From Petrosia ficiformis (taxonomy: Eukaryota; Porifera; Demospongiae; Haplosclerida; Petrosiidae): DNA of 64,000 bases. The position numbers were made by a program, and so were the translations under genes. The stretch is taken from contig OX345652.1 of assembly GCA_947044365.1 (NCBI GenBank), positions 3,592,374 through 3,656,373 on the forward strand. The letters are read 5' to 3'. The notes beneath the pieces are model-generated. The model ran no database searches. It was not told the origin of the DNA and saw nothing but the letters and a program-made list of their open reading frames with translations. Shown piece after piece: positions 15,401-25,039 of this stretch. Positions within the stretch are counted from its first letter, which is position 1, and each line of letters opens with the position of its first letter.

Positions 15401-18400
15401 ATCATTGTCTTGTGTTTGGTACACCATCTGATTGTTGAAATCAATATAATTATAATAATAATACTTAGCAGTTAAAAATGAAATAGATGTTTACACAAAA
15501 CAGATAGAAACTAAACACATACCCAATTGCAAATATCTTGCAGTTGTTGTTCAGCAATTAGGACAGTACTCAGGGATTCTGTTTGATTTATATCAGCCAA
15601 CTCCAGTATCCTTTTGCTATCAGTAGCAACTTTACAAACATATTCATGAGTTGCAATGGTAACACTGAATATCTGTTGTAGGAAATAAAATGGATTTTAG
15701 AAAGATCCAAATGCTTTATGTGAAAAAAACTTCATTAAGTGTGATTCAAAAGATACCTTATTATCAAAAACCTGTTGAAATACACGTAGACCAGTCATTA
15801 GAGACTTCAAATGATCACTACTCTCGATATTATTTGTAATAGGTAGACCAGTGGAAAAGAGAACGAATGTAGTTACAGCAATAATCTGGAATAATCTTGC
15901 CATTTTTGAGAAAACAATAAGGAATTGAGAACTGCTTTAATAGAAATAAAACTTTTTAGAATTTTTTAGCTTCTATTTCTGATGCACTTGATATCTTAGG
16001 TGGAGCTCTTTTATACTATATAGCTGGCTTATTTCATACTACAGGAATGTCATACTATACACATAATAATTATGATTATAGTTATGATAGTGACATAATT
16101 CAATATTCTGCCGGCTCGTATTTGTTTACTGTCGATGTAATCGTAATTACATCATAGGAAGCATCAGTTTTGAGCTTATAAAAGTAGGTACACCTTCCTC
16201 AAGTAATCAGAATAAAATATCTGAAAGTTTAGTGATATATAACTATTACAAGTTTTCCTTTCTGCAATTTATAATATGGCTCAATTACCTTCACAACTGA
16301 TGATGAAATTGTGTATTTTGTACTGTATCATCAGTGTGTGCTTTCTTCTCTCTGTTAATGCCTGTGATCTTGATGAACTTCGATTATGTTCAAATAATAG
16401 CACAGATGTGTGCTGTAAACAACTGTATAACCCTTATCTTAATATGGAGGCTGGTCTGTATACTGGACAAGGCATTTTGGTGAGTTGAACACTGTATACT
16501 AGATGCATGAGATGTACTATGTTGAGTATATATACTCTGTATATAGCTACCACTAATACAAATGTTTCAATTATAATTGCGTTATAGAGTAAACTGTTAA
16601 ATTCCATACACATTCTTAATGAACAATAGTGTATGACAGTAGCTTCTATGTTACTGTATAGTACTCAATTGTATGAGTATGTGATTGACTCAAATACTAT
16701 GAGCTTTATATAGTATTAGTAGATATGATTTTATAGCTTTGTATTATTCATTACTCTCGTTTATACAGTCTTCCAAAGTACTTCCTCGATTTTCAGATTG
16801 TGGAACAGAAATTGTGGAAGTGATGTACTTTATTAGATCGCTTTCAACTTTAATTACTCAATTTCTAGACATTCAATCTCTTACAGGAGAAGACAGTTTA
16901 AAAATGAACACTGCATCAGCTCTAGAGAACATCTTAAGTGATGTTAAAGAAAGCACTTGTCAATGGGTAAGTATAAGTATAACATTATGTTAGTTAAATT
17001 ATAACTGAGTAATTTATCCCATGGAAACTCCAGTGTGACTTTCATATGTGTTTACCACAACAGTGTCTTTAATGAACGTATGTATAGTAAGTACTAACTA
17101 CCTGAACAACTTTGCAATGCAACTAGTATTTAGATTATTTTATGTTATATTTGCATATAATATTTACTGTTGGACCTACCATTATCCTATCTGTTACTAT
17201 TCTTTACTTGTAGCTTACTAACTGCTTTCCACTGGAACTTACTTGTGAAGAATATTTGACTGAAGTATCATTAGAGTCCATCCTTTTACAAGCTTTTACG
17301 AAATCAGCATACCTGAATCATATACTAGGTATCTTGCCGCCTAATAAATCTAACCCCTTTTACGCACTTTGGGCAGAAAATACATTTTGTCGAGAGGAAG
17401 CTGAAAACATATCACTGAAAGAGATATCGATTTTTGATGAGTTGGACTACAACATGATGCCTTCTTGTGTTGGGATGTAGGGAGTTAGAATAAACAGTAT
17501 AATTATTTATTTTAATATTTTTAATGTATTAATTAAGTAACCAAATTCTTAAATATAATTTATATTATAATTGTATTATATTATATTATATATTATATAT
17601 TAATTGTTCTCGTTTTCATTACAACTGTTTTTTTAACTAGAATATAATAATTAATATGAACCATGAAATTCAACAAAAATACATAATCAATTTGTGATAA
17701 AAATGTTAAAAACTATTTGAAAATTACGATTGAACTAAATATTGTAGTTCTAATTGCATACACTATAACTCAGTTATATATTATATGCTCAAGTGTATGT
17801 TGCAATGTGAAGTGTAAAATAAGTTTCTATAAAATTACACTTACAAAGACTACTTGATCTGTATTTATTATTTCACCAATCAAAATTTAAAACAATTGAA
17901 TGTTTGAAACCTATAATACTGCCTTCATATCAGTGATATAATCAGTGCAAAAGTAACGTATGCAATATTCTACGTCTATAGATATATAATCTTGTATATA
18001 TATGTTAAATTTGCACTAACTGTTCTAAGTCTCTGACTAGAAAGCCCTTAGCTTATTGCCTGAAAGAATACAAACTGGCTCTATTTAAAGCCCAGCCATG
18101 TGATATACGCATACTTAGTTACTCCTGTACAACTTCATATTAATATATACATACCTGTGTGCATTCCTGTAAGTAATAGGATGCACCCATTACCACCTTG
18201 TGTCCTGTTACCCCCACTTGGATGTTAACAGCATCAAACTCCAACCATAATATCTACATGTTCAGTGTGACTGATCTTTGTTGTTTGTTTATTAATATAT
18301 TTGTTAACCTGTTAGTTTGTTTTCACTATAATGCATACCATCGTCTTTGCACTTTGTACATATAATTGTGCTATGTTCATACTCGTTGTATCACTGAATA

Positions 18401-21400
18401 GTAGCTGAATAAATGTTTGTTTTAAAATACAGTTATTTTGCTCGTAAACTATTTTAGCATCATTTTTCTTTTGTTGCAGGAATGGCTACTGTAACTGAAG
18501 AAAATCAAGTTGTTCTAGTTCCAGATGTAAGTATTACATCATTCATGTTCACCTTGATGTCAGAAAAATGTTCATAACTTTAGTTTGGAATCACTAATAA
18601 TTATCCTTCACAATCTTTTTGTGTATGTCAAATTTCAATCCATTATTGAGCTACCATATAATCATGTATTAACCTTATGACATTAAACTATACACTATAT
18701 TACATATAAAGTCATCACATCCTAATTTTGAGGTCATCGTGAATGCAAACAGACTTTGCACACACTCAACGATATCCTTCTGTATGTGTATTTATGATTC
18801 ATTAACTCGTTATATGATTATAGATACTTCCTGAAATGTATTTGAATGAAACTGATCTTATTACTTATGGAATATTTTCGAACCTGTATGTTCATGATTC
18901 AGGTAAGTTAAATAATAATATTTTTAAAAATTATTAATTTTACTGGGTAAACGAAATTAAAGAATAATTATATTGTATACAGATCTTCATTTATAAAATT
19001 TGTTAATGAGATTTGGTAGACTATGGGGGGGTATTGTGCTGTGCCTATTGGCAAACGAACTTCCAAAGAGGGACGAATTTCCCCCCCAAACGAAATCTTT
19101 GTAATATCTAAACGTCATCCCATACTTCCTAAAATTGCTACTGTATTACCCCACTGGATCACAATTGAAATTCTCTGTAATTGCATAAATCATTATATTC
19201 TTTTATGTTCAACAGATCCTGATGTCATTGCAAATCTCTATGAATTATTATCACAGGTAATTAGGAAATGCCACACTATGTTGACATAATTATAACATTC
19301 TTATACACATTATTTACTACAAGATTTACATACATACATGTAGTAATACCTTATATGATATGTGAAATAAGCAAGCAATCAATGAATGTGTGTGCTTGAT
19401 GCACCAATATGGGATTTTACCATTTTACTGATAAACAGATGATATCAACAATAGTCCAATATTGGATCCAATAATTACATTTATCTAATTCCTTCAATAA
19501 AAATGTTTATTTTTGTTAATTATGGGTGTCAAATATTTTACTGATATGACTACAATTATTACCACACTGGTTGCATCACTCCGATACAAATTACCCATCC
19601 AATTATTGATCATTAATGTTCTAAAATGAACTAATAAATTATGAAAATTATGCTTAGTATCGTGATATTTTCTCCTATGACATATCATATCATTTTAGCT
19701 TCTAGATTATCAACATGATTATTTGAAGTTTTTTTACCATCACACGTATGTAAACATTTGGAGTAATATAAAATTTTGTCCTTGTGTGTAAGCAAGTTGA
19801 TTTTAAAAGCCTCGAGGTGACTAAATGCAGTACGTTGAGTTTCTTATCGAAAATCATGATTTTTTATTTATAATTATCGTGTATTTCACATTATCACCTA
19901 TTCATCACTGAATACATACATATTACACTGATTCTCATTTGATGTGTATATAAAGTTCAGTTATAGGCTCACAGTAATAACTACTATAATATTGAAAGAA
20001 TGTGTTTCCTGTATGTGAAATGATACTTCTTATTACAAATATAGGCAAAAACATTTTTTATTATTGCCAAAAGGAACTATGTTTTTCCTGCTCTATGATA
20101 TCCCCTGTATGACATATTAAAGGGAAAGTTTATTATGGATAATGAAAGGGACATTATACAGTAGGAAGAGCATTGCTTTGGCACAGTTTAAATGCTTAAA
20201 ATGAATAGATATGTGTTGCAATGGAATGCAATACATAGTAAAGGGAACCTTCACACTGGATAATGAAAATAGTGTCATGCATTCTGTTGCAATATCTATT
20301 CTAACTATTTATTTATTTTAATATTAATTTATTAATTATTTTGCCAAAAGGAAGTAATGCTATGTCTATATTGTATTAATCTCACCCCTGTGTTATTATC
20401 CACTATACACTTTCACTTCAATATGTCATGCATTCTGTTGCCATATCTATTCTAACTATTTATTAATTTTAATATTAATTTATTAATTATTTTGCCAAAG
20501 GGAAGTAATGCTATGTCTATATTGTATTAATCTCACCCCTGTGTTATTATCCACTATACACTTTCACTTCAATATGTCATGCATTCTGTTGCCATATCTA
20601 TTCTAACTATTTATTAATTTTAATATTAATTTATTAATTATTGTGCCAAAGGGAAGTAATGCTATGTCTATATTGTATTAATCTCACCCCTGTGTTATTA
20701 TCCATTATACACTTTCCTTTTACTAGGTAGGGTTGAACGATATTGAAATTTAAGTTTTGTGATTATTGCAATATTGCAACTATTCACTGAAACTGTCTAT
20801 GATAGCAAAATAGACTCATTTTTTTAAAATATTACACTCTCCTGATGCTTGTTTTGAGAGCGTACGGTTCAAGATTGAGTGTTATAGTATTTTTCAAGTG
20901 CATAATTTTATATTATAACTATTATTTAATTGTAGTAAGACAATATTTTGCCATTGCGATAATATTGGCAGAACAAAATCATGCGATATTGAAATGTATG
21001 TGATATATTGAATTATTCCCCAGCCCTACGTTTTACTATTCATGATTGTCAGAGGAATTGTCTGATAAGTCTATATAATTATACATGTGAGAATAATTCC
21101 TTCATTATAATTGTGTAGAATGTTGATAGAGTGAATGCTCCAATTGATGTCTATTTAAGAGAAAGAGCACCTCCAGAATTCCATATATCTGAGGAGAACC
21201 AGCAGTAAGTTATGTGGTTTTAAAAAGGGTCTTATCAATGATTCGAATTGTGTTAACATTGATGTAACAAGGTTTATATTAATTATGGTTTAATCAGTAA
21301 GGATGTGAGATGTGATTAAACAATAGCATGGCGTATAGCTGCCAATGATATCACGATTACAATACAGTATCATGATATTTGATAGTTAAAATTGAATTAT

Positions 21401-24400
21401 TTAACTATGTGTGCAACATTTATGTGACATAAACATAATAAATATAGATTGAACCTCGTGGAAAGAAAAGATAAAAATGTTTTGATTACTGATTTTTAAT
21501 TTCCAAAAAGGTTATTATGGGATCAAAGAGAAATAATGCACTTTTCTATTGTATCAGTATTGGTAATGCATGAATAACCGATACTGATCTACGGAGTTTT
21601 TGATATGTTTTGAAGCATGGGCCAAATTGGCTCAAAAATGGTTAGTGTGTGTGTCATTGGGAATACATCTTGAGCCAATTAACAAAGTGTTAATGCTGTT
21701 AGTGACAATATAATCATAGTTAATTGCACCATCTAGACCAAAGAGAGAACTGTACAATGCCCAATATGAAGCTCTTTGGGCCAATGGTATGCCATATGAG
21801 CTTATCAAACACTGCTGATCCACATTACCATTAATTTACGTTGGGTGTGGTCAAGTGATGACCAAGTAAATGATTATAGCAGAGTATCATGTTGTTCCTG
21901 TACTGAAACTGTACATGTATCTATATTTCCACATTAACCACGAAGTATAAACGTAATTATACATTGTCAATTAGTATCAGTTATGTTTATCAATTCAAAA
22001 ATCGGTATTAGTTACGTAAATATGGTATCAGTTGAACCCTACATATCTGTTTACTAGTGATGTGTGATACATGTCAATGTATCAAAATATCGATAGTTTT
22101 TAGTCCTGGGAATCGGTAGAGACACCAATATCAATTATTAGTTGATTATCGATAATATGAGAGGAAGTAATTAATTATAGACCTCCCACTAATTGGCATG
22201 AAAATAGATAATTTGGGTATCATGTATTAAATATGAATTATATGTACTAATATTTTTTGTAGGAGATACGGAGATATATTTTTGATTGCAAAAGTTGGAG
22301 CATACATTAAAATAGAGTGAGTATCAAAAGTTATGTAAGCATAGGATATATCCTTGCTCATACCACCAGTGGGAAATTTGGTTGATAGTATAGTACTACC
22401 CAAGAGTGGTATCAGCCCATAAAGCTAGTCATCCCCAGCCGATAAACCTAGTTTAATAAACCTAGTTCCACCCCATAAACCTTGTTTCATCCCAAGCCAC
22501 ACCCACTTTCTAGCAATTTCAATGTTGTGTGTATTCATATGATTATTTTAGATTCACTGGTACAGGATCATAGGCTCTTTTCTGTGGTTGTCAGTTATCG
22601 AACATATCCTTCCCACACATAAACGTTCATTCATTGTGCCTTAGTAGTATAGCATGGTTTTCACTAGTTGTCTACACTAGGGTGTTACACCCTCGTATAT
22701 GTTACTAACACCTTTCCTAGCTCACTGATAATTAATGTTGCACTCTTCTTTACTTGAGCAATGATATAACAATGATGATAAGATAATCATTATCATGTGT
22801 TTTGAGTGAACATTTTACATGTATGTACTACAGATGGGTGTGGCTATGTGGGTAATTAATTATTGCAACCTTCTATTTGAAAATTCTGATAGTATAGATC
22901 TACTTTCACAGCCAAGCTTTGCAACACGATAAAGAATAGTGACACATCAGTGATGTATTCTATTCATTGCTACATACATGAGTATAAATAAGAGTCCACC
23001 TTGGAAATTGTGGTCTTTCCAGTCGATTCGTGGGACTTACCACCTGCGGATTCTGACGGCACTTTATGTTAGGGGGTTATAATAGAACTTCGGTTTCCCA
23101 CAACTGATAGGACTACGGTCCCATATACACACTTGTGTATATAAGTTGTGGTTAGTCATTCCCATCAAATAGTCCCAGTTTGATGGGCACTCTTTTTTTT
23201 TAAGGAGGCAGCATGGCTTAGTGGTTGGAGCTTGAGCCTCCTGATCTAAGGGTCTGTGGTTCGAGTCCAGCTGCGGTTGTGTTGTTTCCTGAAAGGAGAG
23301 TGTCTGTCTTTCTGTGGACTTCGTCGCCAAATATAAATAAGAGTGTTTACACTTGCATGTTTATTACATTACTTACTCTGTCAAATTTAAATTTTTTTTA
23401 GAACTAACTATCCAAGTTTTGTTAGTATTGGTAACCATGGTTATGACAACCGAGATCCAAAAATGAGAGTGAGTAAATAAACTTCATATAGAATTTTGTT
23501 ATGTCGTTTTATTAATAAATATTGCTTTATTACACATTTCATCACATTTATTATTTAGACAATATTTATAACTCATGGTCCAGCTTTCAAATCAGGCTAT
23601 TTGGCTCGACCATTTGAGAATATTGAAGTTTATAATCTTTTATGTGGTAAGATGATGGATCGATTCTATTAAATAATTTAAACACATATGTGACTCTATG
23701 TGATAAAACCACACGTGTGGCACATAATAAACGCTTACCTTCAAACACTCGTATTCAGCCATTTTATACAGAAAGCAAGCTAAATTTCGTATCTAGGAAG
23801 AGCACTATCTGCTCTTCCTGGATAGCAAATTTCATTGCCTTCCCGTGCAAAATGACTGAATAGCGAGTGTTTGAAGGTAAGCATCTGTTCAAAATTATTA
23901 TGTGCGCCACAAGTGTGGTTTTCCAAAATTGTATTATATACATGTATTAAAATCAGTTCACATTTACAATGACCGCCACAAGTGTGGTTTTCCCAAATTG
24001 TATTATATACATGTATTAAAATCAGTTCACATTTACAATGACCACCACAAGTGTGGGTTTCCCAAATTGTATTATATACATGTATTAAAATCAGTTCACA
24101 TTTACAATGACCGCCACAAGTGTGGTTTTCCCAAATTGTATTATATACATGTATTAAAATCAGTTCACATTTACAATGACCGCCACAAGTGTGGTTTTCC
24201 CAAATTGGAGTATATACATGTATTAAAATCAGTTCACATTTACAATGACCGCCACAAGTGTGGTTTTCCCAAATTGTATTATATACATGTATTAAAATCA
24301 GTTCACATTTACAATGACCGCCACAAGTGTGGTTTTCCCAAATTGGAGTATATACATGTATTAAAATCAGTTCACATTTACAATGACCGCCACAAGTGTG

Positions 24401-24659
24401 GTTTTCTCAAATTGTATTATATACATGTATTAAAATCAGTTCACATTTACAATGACCGCCACAAGTGTGGTTTTCCCAAATTGGAGTATATACATGTATT
24501 AAAATCAGTTCACATTTACAATGACCTCAAAATTAAGCTGGAGGGCAAACTATTATCAAACTAATCATCTTCATTGTTAATTTTTTTACAGATCTCTTGA
24601 ATATTCCTGCCTCTTCTAATAATGGAACAGAAGGATCATTAGCTGATATACTAAGCTGA
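1115..24659 (+). CDS. ENPP: Ectonucleotide pyrophosphatase/phosphodiesterase, type II membrane form (5' partial, 19 exons seen)
   Basis: Zinc ectoenzyme that hydrolyses pyrophosphate or phosphodiester bonds outside the cell. Exons: 1115-1174, 1423-1516, 1974-1992, 2787-2875, 2950-3029, 3317-3427, 3535-3610, 8675-8708, 9028-9093, 9144-9216, 10770-10878, 18480-18526, 18824-18902, 19216-19256, 21119-21204, 22263-22316, 23402-23468, 23559-23646, 24592-24659. All phases agree and give about 446 aa. Order: acidic N-terminus ([11 protein letters not shown]), one TM segment ([16 protein letters not shown]), then the catalytic domain. Metal and nucleophile motifs are all present: [14 protein letters not shown] (catalytic Thr), EPDHSGH, SDHG, NHGYDN. 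It ends [12 protein letters not shown], so there is no nuclease-like domain, and no somatomedin-B domain lies between TM and catalytic core. Exon 1 may extend upstream to the ATG at 1040, but an acceptor at 1113-1114 is more likely; the true start is probably outside the window. AATAAA at 24686. Two genes are nested in intron 10879-18479. The exact ENPP subtype is uncertain. Confidence 0.93.
2195..2455 (+). mobile_element. tRNA-derived SINE
   Basis: A Pol III A-box-like stretch (TGGCCTGCTGGTTAAAG) is followed about 30 bp later by a B box (GGTTCTAGCCCC). Then comes a non-tRNA body with the conserved-looking words CTTCGGAGGGGATGTAAAGC and CGTCGGTCCCG, and an A-rich 3' end (AAAAAAATTTAAAAAAATAA). 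I could not identify target-site duplications. It lies in an ENPP intron. Confidence 0.7.
2548..2665. mobile_element. Fragment of dispersed MITE family A (GTCTGTTCACATT ends)
   Basis: Begins GTCTGTTCACATTGATGATG and continues with the GTAATATAGTGTATAGTGTAAT and ATTATACTGTAACTTAATAA words that recur at 5660, 9400, 14150, 18537 and 58641. The copy is truncated. The family has subterminal inverted ends (GTCTGTTCACATTCA and its complement). Confidence 0.6.
3050..3475. repeat. Polypyrimidine tract and (CA)n microsatellite
   Basis: About 240 bp of almost pure C/T sequence (3060-3300) fills the short intron before the [11 protein letters not shown] exon, and a (CA) run of about 15 dinucleotides (3444-3474) lies just after its donor. 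Long reading frames called across the pyrimidine tract are compositional artefacts. Confidence 0.85.
3680..4497. repeat. Minisatellite: 56-bp units preceded by ~30-bp units
   Basis: From about 3918 a 56-bp unit (TGTCTTACCCTGTACATGTA then CATTGAGTAGTACCTGTATG) repeats roughly ten times in exact register, for example at 3973, 4029 and 4085. It is preceded by about five shorter units built on ATGTACATTGAAAGTACTAC. It lies in ENPP intron 3611-8674. The variants differ mainly at GTAGTACC versus GTAGCACC. Confidence 0.9.
4619..4659. other. Perfect 17-bp hairpin with 7-nt loop
   Basis: GTAACTGTAAGCAAATA at 4619-4635 is the exact reverse complement of 4643-4659, with a 7-nt spacer. It lies in an ENPP intron and has no recognisable element around it. 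Confidence 0.8.
5775..6440. mobile_element. Foldback element with ~160-bp inverted arms
   Basis: The left arm (about 5780-5945) contains the words GTCTCAAGTCCAGACCTCAA, GGTCTGGTCAACT and TAGATTGCAGCTGAA. The same words recur inverted at about 6285-6440 (TTCAGCTGCAATCTAAT, AGTTGACCAGACC, GGCCTGGACTGGAGAC). The middle is about 340 bp of unremarkable sequence. I could not fix the termini or a target-site duplication. Confidence 0.7.
6700..6857. repeat. (ACTAT/ACTGT)n pentanucleotide microsatellite, left half
   Basis: Pentamers TACTA/TACTG run from about 6711 to 6853. The same microsatellite resumes at 8430 after the LINE insertion, so the two tracts were once one locus. Confidence 0.9.
6858..8429 (+). 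mobile_element. 5'-truncated non-LTR retrotransposon (LINE), C-terminal ORF plus 3'UTR and poly(A)
   Basis: An open frame of about 459 codons runs from 6862 to the stop at 8236-8238 without an ATG at its start, so the copy is 5' truncated and the RT palm is gone. Visible landmarks: [29 protein letters not shown] and [10 protein letters not shown] (post-RT region); a zinc-knuckle-like CVCG-(8)-H-C-FNC; then RHNEVRD and an endonuclease-like segment with [12 protein letters not shown] and [10 protein letters not shown]; later [17 protein letters not shown]. The last part resembles the restriction-like endonuclease region of site-specific LINEs, which is inference. The 3'UTR carries about five copies of TTATCATCATTACTTATTTA and ends in 19 A at about 8410-8429. 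The coding frame is intact, so the insertion is fairly recent. It lies in an ENPP intron. Confidence 0.8.
8430..8620. repeat. (ACTAT/ACTGT)n microsatellite, right half
   Basis: Continuation of the tract at 6711-6853, here richer in TACTG, starting directly after the LINE poly(A). Confidence 0.9.
9217..10769. other. ENPP intron with short repeats
   Basis: 9245-9360 holds about eight copies of the 14-mer AAAGGTCAAATACT. 9400-9570 and about 9980-10330 hold MITE family A pieces. 10433-10540 and 10546-10638 are a direct duplication sharing CTCTTTCTTTGAGCGCTCAT. I see no coding sequence. Confidence 0.65.
10945..11248. mobile_element. hAT-type MITE, 304 bp
   Basis: Termini TAGGGATGGGCGAT and ATTGCCCATCCCTA are inverted repeats, and the element is flanked by a perfect 8-bp duplication GTACATAC (10937-10944 and 11249-11256). 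The interior is rich in CGATTATTG / CACGATTATC words. An 8-bp duplication is the hallmark of hAT transposition. Confidence 0.9.
11257..14149. other. ENPP intron, no gene seen
   Basis: AT-rich sequence upstream of the nested genes. A MITE A fragment lies near 13200-13265. I see no coding exon in it on either strand. Confidence 0.5.
14150..14402. mobile_element. MITE family A, near-complete copy
   Basis: Starts GAAGGTCATTCACGTTCACC and ends ATCATGAATGTAAACAGACTTTAG, which are imperfect inverted repeats. The interior shares ATTATCCTTCCCATTC and TACATATAAAATTGTCACATC words with the copies at 9400 and 18537. Confidence 0.7.
15155..15903 (-). CDS. Small secreted protein nested in ENPP intron (minus member of divergent pair)
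   Basis: Three exons on the minus strand: 15757-15903, 15523-15672 and 15155-15427, all junctions phase 0 with GT-AG sites, giving 189 aa. The N-terminus [19 protein letters not shown] is a clear signal peptide. The mature part is predicted helical ([40 protein letters not shown]), with four Cys (EYVCK, QDICNW, LSCTT, KLCTQ) and N-glycosylation sequons (NQT, NKT, NIS). I recognise no family. Size, secretion, helical character, four Cys and phase-0 introns are compatible with a cytokine-like helical bundle, but that is speculation. It is divergent from the gene at 16276 and lies wholly inside an ENPP intron, antisense to it. A TATAAAA box (minus) lies at 16009-16015. Exon 2 ends CNW where the neighbour's ends CQW. 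Confidence 0.78.
15904..16275. promoter_or_regulatory. Bidirectional promoter of the nested secreted pair
   Basis: 372 bp separate the two start codons. A TATAAAA box faces each way: minus strand at 16009-16015, about 106 bp before the minus ATG, and plus strand at 16177-16183, about 93 bp before the plus ATG. The roughly 160 bp between the boxes would be shared regulatory DNA. Confidence 0.65.
16276..17480 (+). CDS. Small secreted protein nested in ENPP intron (plus member of divergent pair)
   Basis: Three exons: 16276-16479, 16769-16966 and 17214-17480, all phase 0, giving 222 aa. AATAAA at 17489-17494, only 9 bp after the stop. A hydrophobic signal segment ([18 protein letters not shown]) precedes a Cys-rich mature N-terminus ([18 protein letters not shown]). 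Exon 2 is helical and leucine-rich and ends ESTCQW. Exon 3 starts [14 protein letters not shown] and ends MMPSCVGM. Sequons: NNST, NKS, NIS. I recognise no family. The exon number, the phases and the C-x-W end of exon 2 match the divergent minus-strand gene, so the two may be distant paralogues; overall sequence similarity is too low for me to be sure. It lies wholly inside ENPP intron 10879-18479, in the same direction as ENPP. Confidence 0.78.
17495..18479. other. ENPP intron between nested gene and exon 18480
   Basis: AT-rich sequence after the nested gene's poly(A) signal. I see no coding exon or clear element before the acceptor at 18478-18479. Confidence 0.5.
18537..18757. mobile_element. 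MITE family A copy
   Basis: Runs from ACATCATTCATGTTCACC to GAATGCAAACAGACTTTG and starts only 11 bp after the 18526 exon end, leaving the donor GTAAGT intact. Interior words match the 14150 copy. Confidence 0.65.
20273..20715. repeat. 151-bp tandem repeat, three copies
   Basis: GTCATGCATTCTGTTGCCAT recurs at about 20273, 20424 and 20575, each followed by AAGGGAAGTAATGCTATGTC and CACCCCTGTGTTATTATCCA. It lies in an ENPP intron. Confidence 0.85.
20726..21030. mobile_element. hAT-type MITE, 305 bp
   Basis: Flanked by a perfect 8-bp duplication TTTTACTA (20718-20725 and 21031-21038). Termini GGTAGGGTTGAACGATATTG and CCCCAGCCCTACG are imperfect inverted repeats. Length and AT content resemble the 10945-11248 element, but the ends differ. 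Confidence 0.85.
21592..21814. mobile_element. hAT-type MITE family B, 223 bp
   Basis: Termini CGGAGTTTTTGATA and TATCAAACACTG, flanked by CTGATCTA / CTGATCCA (7 of 8 identical). The interior word AAATTGGCTCAAAAATGG is shared with the copy at 28535, and related sequence occurs at 30379, 48789 and 51505. Confidence 0.85.
22996..23331 (+). mobile_element. tRNA-related SINE with 13-bp target-site duplication
   Basis: TATAAATAAGAGT occurs at 22983-22995 and again at 23332-23344. Inside, 23204-23275 has A-box TGGCTTAGTGGTTGGAG and B-box GGTTCGAGTCC with GCAGC...GCTGC acceptor-like pairing. The tRNA-like part sits in the 3' third, so the element is composite. It is inserted in an ENPP intron. Confidence 0.8.
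23705..23926. mobile_element. Palindromic MITE (~220 bp)
   Basis: Arms with CCACACGTGTGGC, ACATAATAA, CTTACCTTCAAACACTCG and TTCAGCCATTTT recur inverted at the right as TGACTGAATAGCGAGTGTTTG, AGGTAAGC, ATTATTATGTGCGCC and ACAAGTGTGG. The centre (AGGAAGAGCACTATCTGCTC) is itself palindromic. Confidence 0.75.
23908..24526. repeat. 69-bp minisatellite, nine copies
   Basis: The unit reads CCACAAGTGTGGTTTTCCCA, AATTGTATTATATACATG, TATTAAAATCAGTTCACA, TTTACAATGACCG. Because 69 is divisible by three, the whole array stays open in one frame (220 codons), which is an artefact. The first part matches the end of the MITE at 23705-23926, and the last part matches MITE A termini. It lies in the penultimate-exon to last-exon ENPP intron. 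Confidence 0.9.
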
Positions 24660-25039
24660 TTAAATGTTTTATGTATAATTATATAAATAAATAGAAAGTT
24701 TGTATCAAAGTACTATGTTACTGCTTGTAAATTATTGTTTGGAACTGACGTTTTACTTTAAAATAAATTAATTATTATTATGAACCGAAAACATATGAGG
24801 AAAAGAAGCACTCCGAACTACAACAACACCATTGATATGTTAAGCACTTTCAGTAGCCAAGATGGATGAGTGGAGACTTACTGCATTTTAACTGTTTACA
24901 ATCAAAGTTTAACAAAGAATGCAAAGAAAAGAAAAAAATAAGAACGATGTGCATGCATGGAGTTGTCATTTCATCTTTCTTAAGCTCTTGAGATGGTGCA
25001 ATACACAATTATTTTTACCCCAGAATAATTTCAAAAGAG
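24660..25039. promoter_or_regulatory. ENPP 3' flank / ADCK2 upstream region
   Basis: 380 bp between the ENPP stop and the first candidate ADCK2 ATG, holding the ENPP poly(A) signal (24686). I see no TATA box or named site for ADCK2. Confidence 0.45.

Noticed and set aside
23902..24564. 220-codon repetitive protein
   Set aside because: In-frame 69-bp minisatellite inside an ENPP intron with no splice link or start context.
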